This document shows, piece after piece, positions 1 to 7,391 of a stretch of DNA of 45,390 nt. Position numbers and translations under genes: made by a program. Position 1 is the first letter of the stretch; each line of letters begins with the position of its first letter. Under the pieces are notes generated by a model. That model was not told where the DNA came from, searched no databases, and saw only the letters and a program-made list of their open reading frames with translations. Source of the stretch: Niastella sp. (lineage in GTDB: Bacteria; Bacteroidota; Bacteroidia; Chitinophagales; Chitinophagaceae); contig JAGIBF010000063.1 of assembly GCA_017744515.1 (NCBI GenBank), positions 1-45,390 on the forward strand, given 5' to 3'.

Positions 1-1
1 A

Positions 2-1177
2 GCGCAGAGAGCTAAGAAAGCACTATTTGTGATCGTAGATGGAATAGCGGCAGACGTTATTGAAGACCAGCCTACGCCTTTTTTAGATGCCATTGCAAAA
101 GTGGGTGGCTACACAAGAGCCCATGTAGGTGGAGAGAAGGGAGGCTATTCACAAACACCCACCATCTCTGCTGTAGGTTACAACAGCCTGCTCACGGGCA
201 CCTGGGTCAATAAACACAACGTTTGGGACAATGACATTAAAGCACCCAATTATAGCTATTGGACGATCTTCCGGTTTCTTAAAGAACAATATCCTCAGAA
301 AAAGACTGCCGTTTTCTCCAGCTGGCTCGATAACAGGACAAAGCTGGTAGGAGAGAGCCTGCCAGCCACGGGTAACCTGCAGTTAAGCTATCATTTCGAT
401 GGCCTGGAATTAGATACGGTCAATTATAAGCATGACAAAAAAAGGGACTTCATGCACCGCATCGATGAAGCCGTGGTAAACAATGCTGTTGACTACATCA
501 AAAAAGACGCGCCGGATTTATCGTGGGTGTACCTGGAGTACACTGATGATATGGGACATATGTTTGGCGATAGTCCCGAATACTACCGGGCCATATCGTT
601 GATGGATCAACAGATGGGCCGTCTTTGGGAAGCCATCACCTACCGCGAAAAACAGTTCAAAGAAGACTGGGTGATCTATATTACTACCGACCATGGCCGT
701 GATAAAGCTACCGGTAAAGGACATGGAGGCCAATCAGATCGGGAAAGAAGCACCTGGATCGTAACCAACGCAAAAGGATTGAACGACTATTTTAAAACCG
801 GCAATCCGGGCGTAGTAGACATTATGCCTTCGATTGCCAATTTTTTAGGTGTTAAAATACCGGCAGAACAGTTGAGGGAAGTAGACGGCGTGCCATTAAC
901 CGGGTCTATATCTGCCATTGCTCCAGATGCCAAACTGGAAGACGGAAAGCTGAATATTACCTGGAAAGCCGTTTCCCGTAAAGGCGATGCAAAGATCTGG
1001 GTAGCTACAACCAATCAATTCAAAGAAGGTGGGCGGGATGAATATGTGCTGAAAGCTACTGTACCAGTTTCAAAAGAACAGGCAACTGTAGAAGTCGGCG
1101 GCAATGCGTCCAAATTCTATAAGATCGTGATCGAAACGCCCGGGAACTACCTCAATCGCTGGGTAATAGTTAAGTAA
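2..1177 (+). CDS. Alkaline phosphatase superfamily protein (nucleotide pyrophosphatase/phosphodiesterase-like), 5' end missing
   Basis: The frame is open from base 2, so the gene starts outside the window; the GTG at 29 is an internal Val codon (LFVIVDGI), not a start. 391 residues are visible. Metal-binding and catalytic landmarks of the family are present: VDG near the beginning, a candidate nucleophile Thr in TPTISAVGY, the YTDDMGH segment, and TTDHGRDKATGKGHGG. A C-terminal segment of about 90 residues after the catalytic domain (from about base 905) looks like an Fn3-type beta-sandwich. Known family members hydrolyse phosphodiesters or phosphomonoesters, usually in the periplasm or at the surface. 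The signal peptide would lie off the window. Substrate cannot be told from sequence. A strong terminator follows at 1201-1225. Confidence 0.85.
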   Translation, partial: AQRAKKALFVIVDGIAADVIEDQPTPFLDAIAKVGGYTRAHVGGEKGGYSQTPTISAVGYNSLLTGTWVNKHNVWDNDIKAPNYSYWTIFRFLKEQYPQKKTAVFSSWLDNRTKLVGESLPATGNLQLSYHFDGLELDTVNYKHDKKRDFMHRIDEAVVNNAVDYIKKDAPDLSWVYLEYTDDMGHMFGDSPEYYRAISLMDQQMGRLWEAITYREKQFKEDWVIYITTDHGRDKATGKGHGGQSDRERSTWIVTNAKGLNDYFKTGNPGVVDIMPSIANFLGVKIPAEQLREVDGVPLTGSISAIAPDAKLEDGKLNITWKAVSRKGDAKIWVATTNQFKEGGRDEYVLKATVPVSKEQATVEVGGNASKFYKIVIETPGNYLNRWVIVK

Positions 1178-1200
1178 TTCATTTTTCCAATACTTAATTA

Positions 1201-1225
1201 GGCGGCTCTTTGGGCCGCCCTTTTT
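1201..1225 (+). terminator. Rho-independent terminator
   Basis: Perfect 6-bp stem (GGCGGC 1201-1206 with GCCGCC 1214-1219) followed by C and five T, 23 bases after the phosphatase stop codon. Confidence 0.85.
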
Positions 1226-1668
1226 GTGTCTTGTAACCAACTGGTAGGTTAGTGGGTGAGGAATGGTAGTGTAATAGTAGTGGAGTTGTAGGCAAATACT
1301 CTAAACATTGCCAAAGTATACTCAGGGAATACTCTAAACACCCTTATTTATGTGCATACCCAGTATATGCCCTGAGTATACTTAGGCGACCCCCTGAGCA
1401 TTCTCTGAGGATTCACCTGCCACTCTACTACCACTTGCCTCCCAATCAGGGATGGATTTCACTACACTTCGTTCTGCACTTTCTCCTCTTTTCTCTTTGT
1501 TTGCCTTTTTGTGGGCATCCCTGGGTCATTACAGCAGAAATTTGAGGAAGACACCCGTGAAACCCCGGCGTATTTACCGTGAAATAACGCTTTCGGGCCA
1601 CCAGAAGCTTCTCTAATTTTCAGTTGACCGGACCAACAGGTATCTTCTCTGATAAAAATAAAAATGGA
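1226..1668. other. Gene-free gap upstream of the pYEATS/nuclease/protease module
   Basis: 443 bases without a credible gene. The left half holds short direct and inverted repeats (1295-1383, listed separately). The right half holds a bulged hairpin at 1568-1590 (GCGT-ATTT against AAAT-A-ACGC), about 80 bases before the first gene of the module. A GAAATTTG at 1537-1544 differs by one base from the Bacteroidota -7 consensus, but I see no -33 element at the right distance. The module's promoter probably lies here, but I cannot place it. Confidence 0.5.
1295..1383. repeat. Clustered direct and inverted repeats
   Basis: AATACTCTAAACA occurs at 1295-1307 and 1328-1340, a 33-base period. AAGTATACTCAGGG at 1314-1327 has a perfect 14-base inverted copy at 1370-1383. 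Between them GCATA/TATGC (1353-1369) forms a further small inverted repeat. The arrangement could be an operator, a transcribed stem-loop, or a remnant of a dispersed repeat element. Confidence 0.75.
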
Positions 1669-2595
1669 ATGAAACACTCAGCTTGGTTGATAAAAGCTAT
1701 AGGGGTCGTCTTCCCATTGTTGTGTATAGTGATAGTAATATCGGGGCTATCTGTTGTTTGGCAGTTTACGTCCAATCCACCTGTCCCACTGAATACTCAG
1801 CAAACGGATAGCAGTACGGTAAGTCAAATAGTGAAGGTGGATACGGTGGGAACAAAAAACTCCACCGTGAAAACCGACACAATACTTATGCGAAAAAATA
1901 CCATTACTTCAGTAGCAAATGCAAAAACGGCAGAGTCGGTGGAAAAACAGTCGAAAAGCGGGTACGACTTAATATTCCTCGGCATCATTTTGCTGCTCGT
2001 CTTTTACGCTTTACCAAATTTTAGTGAGGTTAGCTTACTGTCAATTTTCTCTGCCAAATTCCTTGCATTAAATGAGGCGGCAAAAGTGGCCTCCAATGAA
2101 AATACCATTGCAGCCATTAATACCGTGCCATCGGGTGAAGTGAAGACCGAACAGCTAACGGTAACTGAAGCGCAAAAAATAAAGGCGCAGGAGATCACCC
2201 AAAACAGTAATGTAGAAGTGGAGTCGATAATCGCTTACCCGGATGACCCGCAAAAAGGCAAATGGGGCAAACTTCCTTACCGGAATGACCGGAGTATGAC
2301 GGCAACAGTAATGCCGTCGGGTACTTTCAAAGCAGGGAAGCCATTGTTTAAAGTACACATCAATGTAAGATCGGTGAACCCGATGAATCCATTGACGGGA
2401 AGTGTCCAATTTCACCTGCATCCCACTTTTGCCTTCCCCGATCCGTCGATCTATGTATTGAACGGAGAGGCTAATCTGGAGCTAATGGCCTGGGGAGCCT
2501 TTACTATTGGAGCAGAAGCAGACCGCGGTATGACGCAGTTGGAACTGAACCTCGCAGAACTACCAGAAGCCCCACTTTTGTTTAGATCCAGTTAA
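1669..2595 (+). CDS. Two-pass membrane protein with C-terminal pYEATS-like domain
   Basis: 308 residues from the ATG at 1669; the frame extends upstream to a TTG at 1624, but the ATG places the first membrane segment naturally near the N-terminus. Residues about 8-32 and 99-117 are hydrophobic. The basic N-terminus suggests an N-in topology, with residues 33-98 (rich in Ser/Thr/Val) in the periplasm and everything after residue 118 in the cytoplasm. Residues about 190-308 match the prokaryotic YEATS domain as I remember it: DDPQKGKWG, a strand ending FHLHPTF, ELMAWGAFTIGAEAD, and the ending LNLAELPEAP. YEATS domains in eukaryotes read acylated lysine; the ligand of the bacterial form is unknown to me. 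Nine bases separate it from the nuclease gene, so it heads an operon. A sensor or scaffold role is inference. Confidence 0.82.
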   Translation: MKHSAWLIKAIGVVFPLLCIVIVISGLSVVWQFTSNPPVPLNTQQTDSSTVSQIVKVDTVGTKNSTVKTDTILMRKNTITSVANAKTAESVEKQSKSGYDLIFLGIILLLVFYALPNFSEVSLLSIFSAKFLALNEAAKVASNENTIAAINTVPSGEVKTEQLTVTEAQKIKAQEITQNSNVEVESIIAYPDDPQKGKWGKLPYRNDRSMTATVMPSGTFKAGKPLFKVHINVRSVNPMNPLTGSVQFHLHPTFAFPDPSIYVLNGEANLELMAWGAFTIGAEADRGMTQLELNLAELPEAPLLFRSS

Positions 2596-2604
2596 CCAGT
2601 TATC

Positions 2605-3648
2605 ATGCCAGACATACGAAAACTTGCTTTTGATTTGAATACATTATTGGCCTGTCAGGGGTTTAATGAATTGTTTGTGTCCGCTGGCACACCTCTTCGC
2701 CTGTCCAGGATCCTCGATTCGGCGGATGAAGGATTGCTGCCGCAAGTGCAGGGAGACAATAAAGGACGTTTGAAATATACAAACTTGACTGTGCTCTATA
2801 ATAGCGAGCGAAGAGTTCCATTTGTATCGGCTTACAATATTGATGGAGGTTTGAAAGTGTCCGGCGTGAGGCGGGCTGCCGGTTTCAAACCAGACCATCG
2901 TATTGACCTGGACATTCAATTAAGCGAGGAAGGGTTTTACGACCTGATTACCGAAAGCACAGAATTTGAGATCGGCCACATGGCAGCTAATAATGAGATG
3001 GCCTGGGGCGAGGTGGCCCAGTTGCAATCTTATCAAACTTTTCATTTTCCAAACAGTGTTCCTCAGGCAGAGCGGCTCAATACCGGTATCTGGAAAACAT
3101 TGGAAACTTATATCATCGATGAGTCGGCAACTATCCCGGGTCATCAACAGATCTCGGTCTTTTCCGGCCCTGTCCTTCGCAGCGACGATCCGCCCTATAA
3201 GGCCGATAACAGTTTTCAGGTTCCGCTATTATTCTACAAAGTGATTGTGTTTGCCGCGCCTAGTGGGATTTATTCGACGGCATTCATCATGAGTCATGAA
3301 GCTAAATTGCGAAAGGATCGGTTACTGGTCGGTGTGGGACCGCTCGGCGCCGCGGCGCCGGAAGTATTTGGCGATTTCAAGTATAAGAAAGTATTTCAGG
3401 TGAATATCAGCCTGCTGGAGGAGATAAGTGGGCTGGATTTTTCTTTTCCGCGTGTAAAAAAGATTAAAGTGCCAGGTGACAGGAATCAGATCAAAGCTAT
3501 CCGGCAGATCGAGAACGCTGCCGATGCCACAGAGCGGGAACGGGTGCTTCGTAACGGGGAAATTCCGGTCAATGCTATTGCTATGGGGCATGTTGCAACA
3601 AGGGATATCCAGGAAAAGAATTTTAAACTCAATATCATATTACCTTAA
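2605..3648 (+). CDS. DNA/RNA non-specific endonuclease (NUC1, beta-beta-alpha-metal family)
   Basis: 347 residues. The Serratia-nuclease layout is recognisable: the motif around the general-base His (EIGHM, His125), the FPNSVPQ segment (Asn150), then LNTGIWKTLE with Asn159 and Glu167. Asn159 and Glu167 have the same 8-residue spacing as the Mg-binding Asn and the Glu of Serratia nuclease. SGPVL (about 187-191) and the late VNISLLEEISGLDFSFP segment are also typical. The usual DRGH is EIGH here, so the Asp and Arg are lost; activity is therefore probable but not certain. There is no signal peptide, whereas classic members are exported, so this one should stay in the cytoplasm. The 50-odd residues before the core and the last 50 residues are not recognised. 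Tight spacing (9 and 11 bases) ties it to the pYEATS and protease genes. Confidence 0.87.
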   Translation: MPDIRKLAFDLNTLLACQGFNELFVSAGTPLRLSRILDSADEGLLPQVQGDNKGRLKYTNLTVLYNSERRVPFVSAYNIDGGLKVSGVRRAAGFKPDHRIDLDIQLSEEGFYDLITESTEFEIGHMAANNEMAWGEVAQLQSYQTFHFPNSVPQAERLNTGIWKTLETYIIDESATIPGHQQISVFSGPVLRSDDPPYKADNSFQVPLLFYKVIVFAAPSGIYSTAFIMSHEAKLRKDRLLVGVGPLGAAAPEVFGDFKYKKVFQVNISLLEEISGLDFSFPRVKKIKVPGDRNQIKAIRQIENAADATERERVLRNGEIPVNAIAMGHVATRDIQEKNFKLNIILP

Positions 3649-3659
3649 ATCAGTTAGTT

Positions 3660-5621
3660 ATGGCTATAACAACCGATCAACAAAAGATTAACTATCGGCC
3701 ACTGGTAAAATCCCTGGACCGCTTTGGAGATAAGAACCTGATCCAGATGGACCCTAAATTGCAACAGGCTATTATTTTACGGCGTAGCGGAGCCCGCGAC
3801 TTATTGACTGTTGCGGTAGCTTTCGATGAGATTGCAGTTTTGGCAAAGGTGAGCACATTTGATCAATGGGTGCAATGTTCCGACGTGCGTGGAGCATATC
3901 ATATTGCTCCTGCCCCTGATGGGACCGGTGAGATCGTGACTGGGCGTATTCCGATCTCACGGGTCGAAGCCATCCGGGTACTGCCTTTTGTAAAGAGCTT
4001 GAAGGCTGCGCGAAAACTGAATCCTGCATTGCGCCGTACTGCCTTGGCGATGGAGTTTCCTCCTCAGCCAGCCCCACCTGCCACATTCAAGGGTGGGAAA
4101 GGGGTTTTGGTAGGAGTTGTGGATTCGGGATGCGATTTTGCTCATCAGAATTTTCAGGTGAAAGGGAAAACGCGGTTGCGCAAACTATGGGACCAACGTG
4201 TTTCTGACATATTGCCTAATGGATTGCCGGGAAAGGTTTATACTGCTGAAGAAATCAATAAAGCCCTGAAAAAAACAGATCCTTACACTGCATTAGGATA
4301 CAGGCCTGGAAAACGCGCTCATGGAACACATGTAATGGATATTGCGGCAGGTAATGGTGCTGGAACAGGTGTTCCAGGCATCGCACCGGAGGCAGAGTTG
4401 ATCTTTGTTCATGTGAGTGCACACGATATTGCCTGGCAAGGAGAGAATGTGATTGAACAGAGCTTCGGTGACTCGGTTAATCTGGTGGAGGCCATTCGTT
4501 TTATTTTCGAGGAAGCAGGCGATCAGCCCTGTGTTGTCAATATCAGTTTGGGCACAAATGGCGGTCCGCACGATGGCACCACCCTGGTTGAGCAGTCCAT
4601 TGATAGTCTTTTGACCGGTAAACCCAATCGTTGTGTAGTGATTGCAGCAGCAAATTCTTATGAACATGGTATCCATGCGATGGGGCATCTTGCTCCGGGA
4701 GCGATATTCGATCTTCCCTGGGTGATACATGCCAACGATCCTTCTGAGAATGAGTTGGATCTTTGGTATCCCGGGGTAGGAAAATTGTCGGTAGAATTGA
4801 TTGCGCCCGGAGAAGAGTCGCTGGGCATAGTAATGCCCGGAGAAGCCGGCTCAGTAAATGATACGGCCAACTCTCCGCGTGCTGCTGTTAGCAACCGCAC
4901 AAAAGATTCAGGCAATGACGATAATAACATCGGTATTTGGCTGAATGGCAATCAGGGAGGTAGCTGGATAGTACGGTTGCAAAATATCGGAGACCAGCCA
5001 ACCTCCTTTCATGCCTGGGTCGAACGGGATGATGCGGGGCAATCTAACTTTGGAACAGCGCACGATTCCCGGTATACCCTGGGTTCCATATCCTGTGCAA
5101 AAAAAGCATTGACTGTCGGAGCTTTTGATGCGACGGTGGCCAACTCTCCGGTCGCTTTCTTTTCCAGTTCGGGACCTACCAGGGATGAAAGGGAGAAGCC
5201 GGAAATTGCCGCACCGGGAGCGAAAGTGATCGCCGCTCGTTCAGAAACAGGTAATGGCGCTTATCCTGAATCGGGGACCAGCATGGCTTCTCCCGCTGTC
5301 TGCGGTTGTATAGCCTTGTTATATGCCCGGGCATTGCATTTAGGTAAGGATATCGATATTGATACGCTCAGGAAATATGTATTGGCAAGCGGATTGCAAA
5401 ATCCGCCGGCAAATGTATGGCACCCGAGGTATGGCTATGGCCGCCTGTCTGCCAAAAAATTACTGGCGTATTTGGAAGGAGAAGCAAGTGCCGGTACCTC
5501 CACAAAAGCGAAACCCGGATCAGGTCCCAAAAAGGGGGTAAAAAAACAGATAAAAACCAGGCAAAAGGCAGCCCCAAAAAAGACGGGTAAAAAGGTGAAA
5601 AAAAGCAAGCAAAAGCGCTAA
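3660..5621 (+). CDS. Subtilisin-like serine protease (S8) with pro-domain-like N-terminus and Lys-rich tail
   Basis: 653 residues. The catalytic triad is complete: Asp155 (VVDSG), His221 (AHGTHV), Ser541 (SGTSMASP), with the oxyanion Asn332 (AAANS). About 150 residues between Asn332 and Ser541 form an inserted beta-rich domain. Residues about 45-124 precede the catalytic core and have an alternating beta/alpha pattern like a subtilase propeptide. There is no signal peptide, so the enzyme should act in the cytoplasm, unlike most subtilases. Residues 615-653 are dominated by Lys with Pro, Gly, Thr and Gln, resembling a histone-H1-like tail; it could bind nucleic acid or acidic partners. The gene lies 11 bases after the nuclease. 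Its target is unknown; the neighbouring nuclease, the pYEATS protein or its own N-terminal region are natural candidates. Confidence 0.95.
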   Translation: MAITTDQQKINYRPLVKSLDRFGDKNLIQMDPKLQQAIILRRSGARDLLTVAVAFDEIAVLAKVSTFDQWVQCSDVRGAYHIAPAPDGTGEIVTGRIPISRVEAIRVLPFVKSLKAARKLNPALRRTALAMEFPPQPAPPATFKGGKGVLVGVVDSGCDFAHQNFQVKGKTRLRKLWDQRVSDILPNGLPGKVYTAEEINKALKKTDPYTALGYRPGKRAHGTHVMDIAAGNGAGTGVPGIAPEAELIFVHVSAHDIAWQGENVIEQSFGDSVNLVEAIRFIFEEAGDQPCVVNISLGTNGGPHDGTTLVEQSIDSLLTGKPNRCVVIAAANSYEHGIHAMGHLAPGAIFDLPWVIHANDPSENELDLWYPGVGKLSVELIAPGEESLGIVMPGEAGSVNDTANSPRAAVSNRTKDSGNDDNNIGIWLNGNQGGSWIVRLQNIGDQPTSFHAWVERDDAGQSNFGTAHDSRYTLGSISCAKKALTVGAFDATVANSPVAFFSSSGPTRDEREKPEIAAPGAKVIAARSETGNGAYPESGTSMASPAVCGCIALLYARALHLGKDIDIDTLRKYVLASGLQNPPANVWHPRYGYGRLSAKKLLAYLEGEASAGTSTKAKPGSGPKKGVKKQIKTRQKAAPKKTGKKVKKSKQKR

Positions 5622-5683
5622 ACATTGAGTGTCAAGGTTATTAAGATTGGTAAAAAGCCGGCGAGGATGCGCTGAAAATTGCT

Positions 5684-5691
5684 TAAATTTG
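5684..5691 (+). promoter_or_regulatory. Candidate -7 element (TAnnTTTG) before the small ORF
   Basis: TAAATTTG matches the Bacteroidota -7 consensus and sits four bases before the ATG at 5696, which would give an almost leaderless mRNA. No TTG lies at the expected -33 distance. It may give the small gene its own expression, or be chance. Confidence 0.3.
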
Positions 5692-5695
5692 GCAT

Positions 5696-5947
5696 ATGGA
5701 AAAGCGGAAATTAACCACTACGAAGCGCGCGGGATTCTCTGGTAATTTAGGTACCGGAGGGGCGGCAGATGCATTAGTAAAGGTTAAGCAACCAAATTAC
5801 GTTCCACCAGGAATAAGTGTGCGTAGCAGGGTTTCGCCATTGATTTTTACAGTAGGCAATGTCAACGATGTTATTGTACAGTTGTTGGAAAACGATATAA
5901 ATGTTATTTCGTTTTCGCTTAATAAACAGATGAACCAGATCAAGTAA
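5696..5947 (+). CDS. Small protein, possible stand-alone subtilase pro-domain/inhibitor (I9-like)
   Basis: 83 residues, no signal peptide, 74 bases after the protease gene on the same strand. The N-terminal 25 residues are basic and Gly-rich and look disordered. Residues about 27-82 follow a strand, strand, helix, strand pattern (VKVKQP, SVRSRVSPLIFTVG, VNDVIVQLLEND, NVISFSLNKQ) resembling both subtilisin propeptide inhibitors and the N-terminal region of the neighbouring protease (TGRIPISRVEAIRVLPFVKS). Known I9 domains fold subtilases and inhibit them. If the likeness is real, this would hold the protease in check or act as its immunity partner. I base this on pattern only; sequence identity is low. 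It overlaps the end of bioA by 8 bases. Confidence 0.5.
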   Translation: MEKRKLTTTKRAGFSGNLGTGGAADALVKVKQPNYVPPGISVRSRVSPLIFTVGNVNDVIVQLLENDINVISFSLNKQMNQIK

Positions 5948-7256
5948 TTTTCTGGATTTCCCTCAGTATCTCCCTAACGACCTCATATACTCTATCCAGC
6001 TCCTCTTCCGTAATACAATAAGGCGGCATCAGGTACACGGTATTGCCCAACGGACGAATATATACACCACGGGCAAGCGCCTTTTGTGTGATCTCTTTAC
6101 CGATGTTATTGAGGTATTCATCTTTGCCTTGTACAAACTCAAAAGCAAGCAGTGTACCCAATGATCGGATGTTCTTGGTAGAAGTGGGGAAGTCTGCAGC
6201 CAGCGAAGCTGCAAATGCACGGTGCTGCCGGCCAATGCGCTCGATACTATCGAGACAACTTTGTTGTTCCAGCAAGTCGAGACTGGCGAGGGAGGCCGCA
6301 CAGGCCAGTGGATTGGCCGTAAAAGAGTGGCCGTGGAAAAAGGTTTTCAGTTTATCCTCCTGCAAAAACGCTTCATAAATGCGGTGCGTACAGGCAGTAA
6401 CGCCCAGCGCCATAGTGCCGCCTGTCAGCCCTTTGGAAAGACAAATGATATCCGGTTGTTCTGCCATATAGGAGGAGGCAAACAGTTTACCCGTTCTGCC
6501 AAAGCCGGTCATCACCTCATCGGCAATACAGATAACCCCTTGGTCATGACACTTTTTCAATAGCGCATCCAATCCCGCCGGGTCATACATCAGCATGCCA
6601 CCCGCCCCCTGTACCAGCGGCTCATAAATAATACAGGCCACCTCATCCCAGGGAATAGCAGCTAATTGTTGAACCTGTGCTTCTGACTCTTGACGCTCAA
6701 CGCCCGCCTTCTGACTGCCCAAAGGGGTATCTATGAACACCACTTCAAATAATTTATCCTGGAAAGCCGAGGTAAACACGCTCCGTTGGCTCACACTCAT
6801 GGCGCCAAATGTGTCTCCATGATATGAGTTGTTGAAAGCCAACACTTTATTGCGCCTTGAATGGCCATTGTTCCACCAATATTGCAAGGCCATCTTGATG
6901 GCGACCTCCGTGGCGGTGGACCCATTATCAGAATAAAAAATACGTGAGAAATCGCCCGGTAATACGCCAATCAGGCGCTCAGCCAGCCGGACAGCAGGCT
7001 CATGCGTAAAACCTGCAAAAATTACCTGTTCCAGTGTCCTGGCTTGCTCATATAATTTTTCAGCTATATATGGGTGAGCATGGCCATGGATGGTTACCCA
7101 CCAGCTGGCGATTGCATCCAGGTATTTGTTGCCTTCAGCGTCGATAATGTAGGTTCCTTCACCTTTTACTATGGGAATCGGATCTGGCATGTACTTTTGC
7201 GGAGTATATGGGTGCCAGATAACCTGTTTATCCCTGGCTTTCAATGAATTTGGCAT
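5940..7256 (-). CDS. bioA: Adenosylmethionine-8-amino-7-oxononanoate aminotransferase
   Basis: 438 residues from the ATG at 7256; a GTG seven codons upstream is less likely because it overlaps the candidate promoter. This PLP class-III aminotransferase converts KAPA to DAPA with SAM as amino donor in biotin synthesis. Seen: WHPYTPQ near the start (the KAPA/SAM-side motif of BioA), SDNGSTATEVAIKM, YHGDTFGAM, Asp246 in IADEVMTGFGRTG, and the PLP Lys275 in LSKGLTGG. Length is normal. No other biotin gene is adjacent. The 3' end overlaps the convergent small ORF by 8 bases. Confidence 0.95.
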   Translation of the reverse strand: MPNSLKARDKQVIWHPYTPQKYMPDPIPIVKGEGTYIIDAEGNKYLDAIASWWVTIHGHAHPYIAEKLYEQARTLEQVIFAGFTHEPAVRLAERLIGVLPGDFSRIFYSDNGSTATEVAIKMALQYWWNNGHSRRNKVLAFNNSYHGDTFGAMSVSQRSVFTSAFQDKLFEVVFIDTPLGSQKAGVERQESEAQVQQLAAIPWDEVACIIYEPLVQGAGGMLMYDPAGLDALLKKCHDQGVICIADEVMTGFGRTGKLFASSYMAEQPDIICLSKGLTGGTMALGVTACTHRIYEAFLQEDKLKTFFHGHSFTANPLACAASLASLDLLEQQSCLDSIERIGRQHRAFAASLAADFPTSTKNIRSLGTLLAFEFVQGKDEYLNNIGKEITQKALARGVYIRPLGNTVYLMPPYCITEEELDRVYEVVREILREIQKIT

Positions 7257-7263
7257 AGGAAGG

Positions 7264-7296
7264 CAAAGGTAAAGCACTTAATCCTTTCTAAAACAA
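7264..7296 (-). promoter_or_regulatory. Candidate bioA promoter
   Basis: On the minus strand TACCTTTG (7271-7264) matches TAnnTTTG, with TTG (7296-7294) 22 bases upstream. The -7 box ends seven bases before the bioA ATG, implying a very short leader. Confidence 0.45.
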
Positions 7297-7327
7297 TGTC
7301 ATCCTGAGCTTGTCGATGGGTGACATT
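7295..7327. repeat. CCTGAGCTTGTCGA-family repeat with inverted ends
   Basis: AATGTCATCC (7295-7304) and GGGTGACATT (7318-7327) are inverted copies apart from one base and flank GAGCTTGTCGAT. It is related to copies at 18781, 19446-19530 and 35435. Confidence 0.6.
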
Positions 7328-7391
7328 GAACAAATCAAACTGCCGGGGTGCAACGGATCATCCCTGTAAATTGTCACCCGTAGGATACAAA

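Noticed and set aside
29..1177. Start codon of the first gene at the GTG at 29
   Set aside because: The frame continues upstream to base 2 with family-like sequence (KKALFVIVDG), so the gene is cut by the window edge.
1462..1677. 71-codon open frame on the - strand in the gap before the pYEATS gene
   Set aside because: No family-like pattern or start context; it ends inside the opposite-strand gene start.
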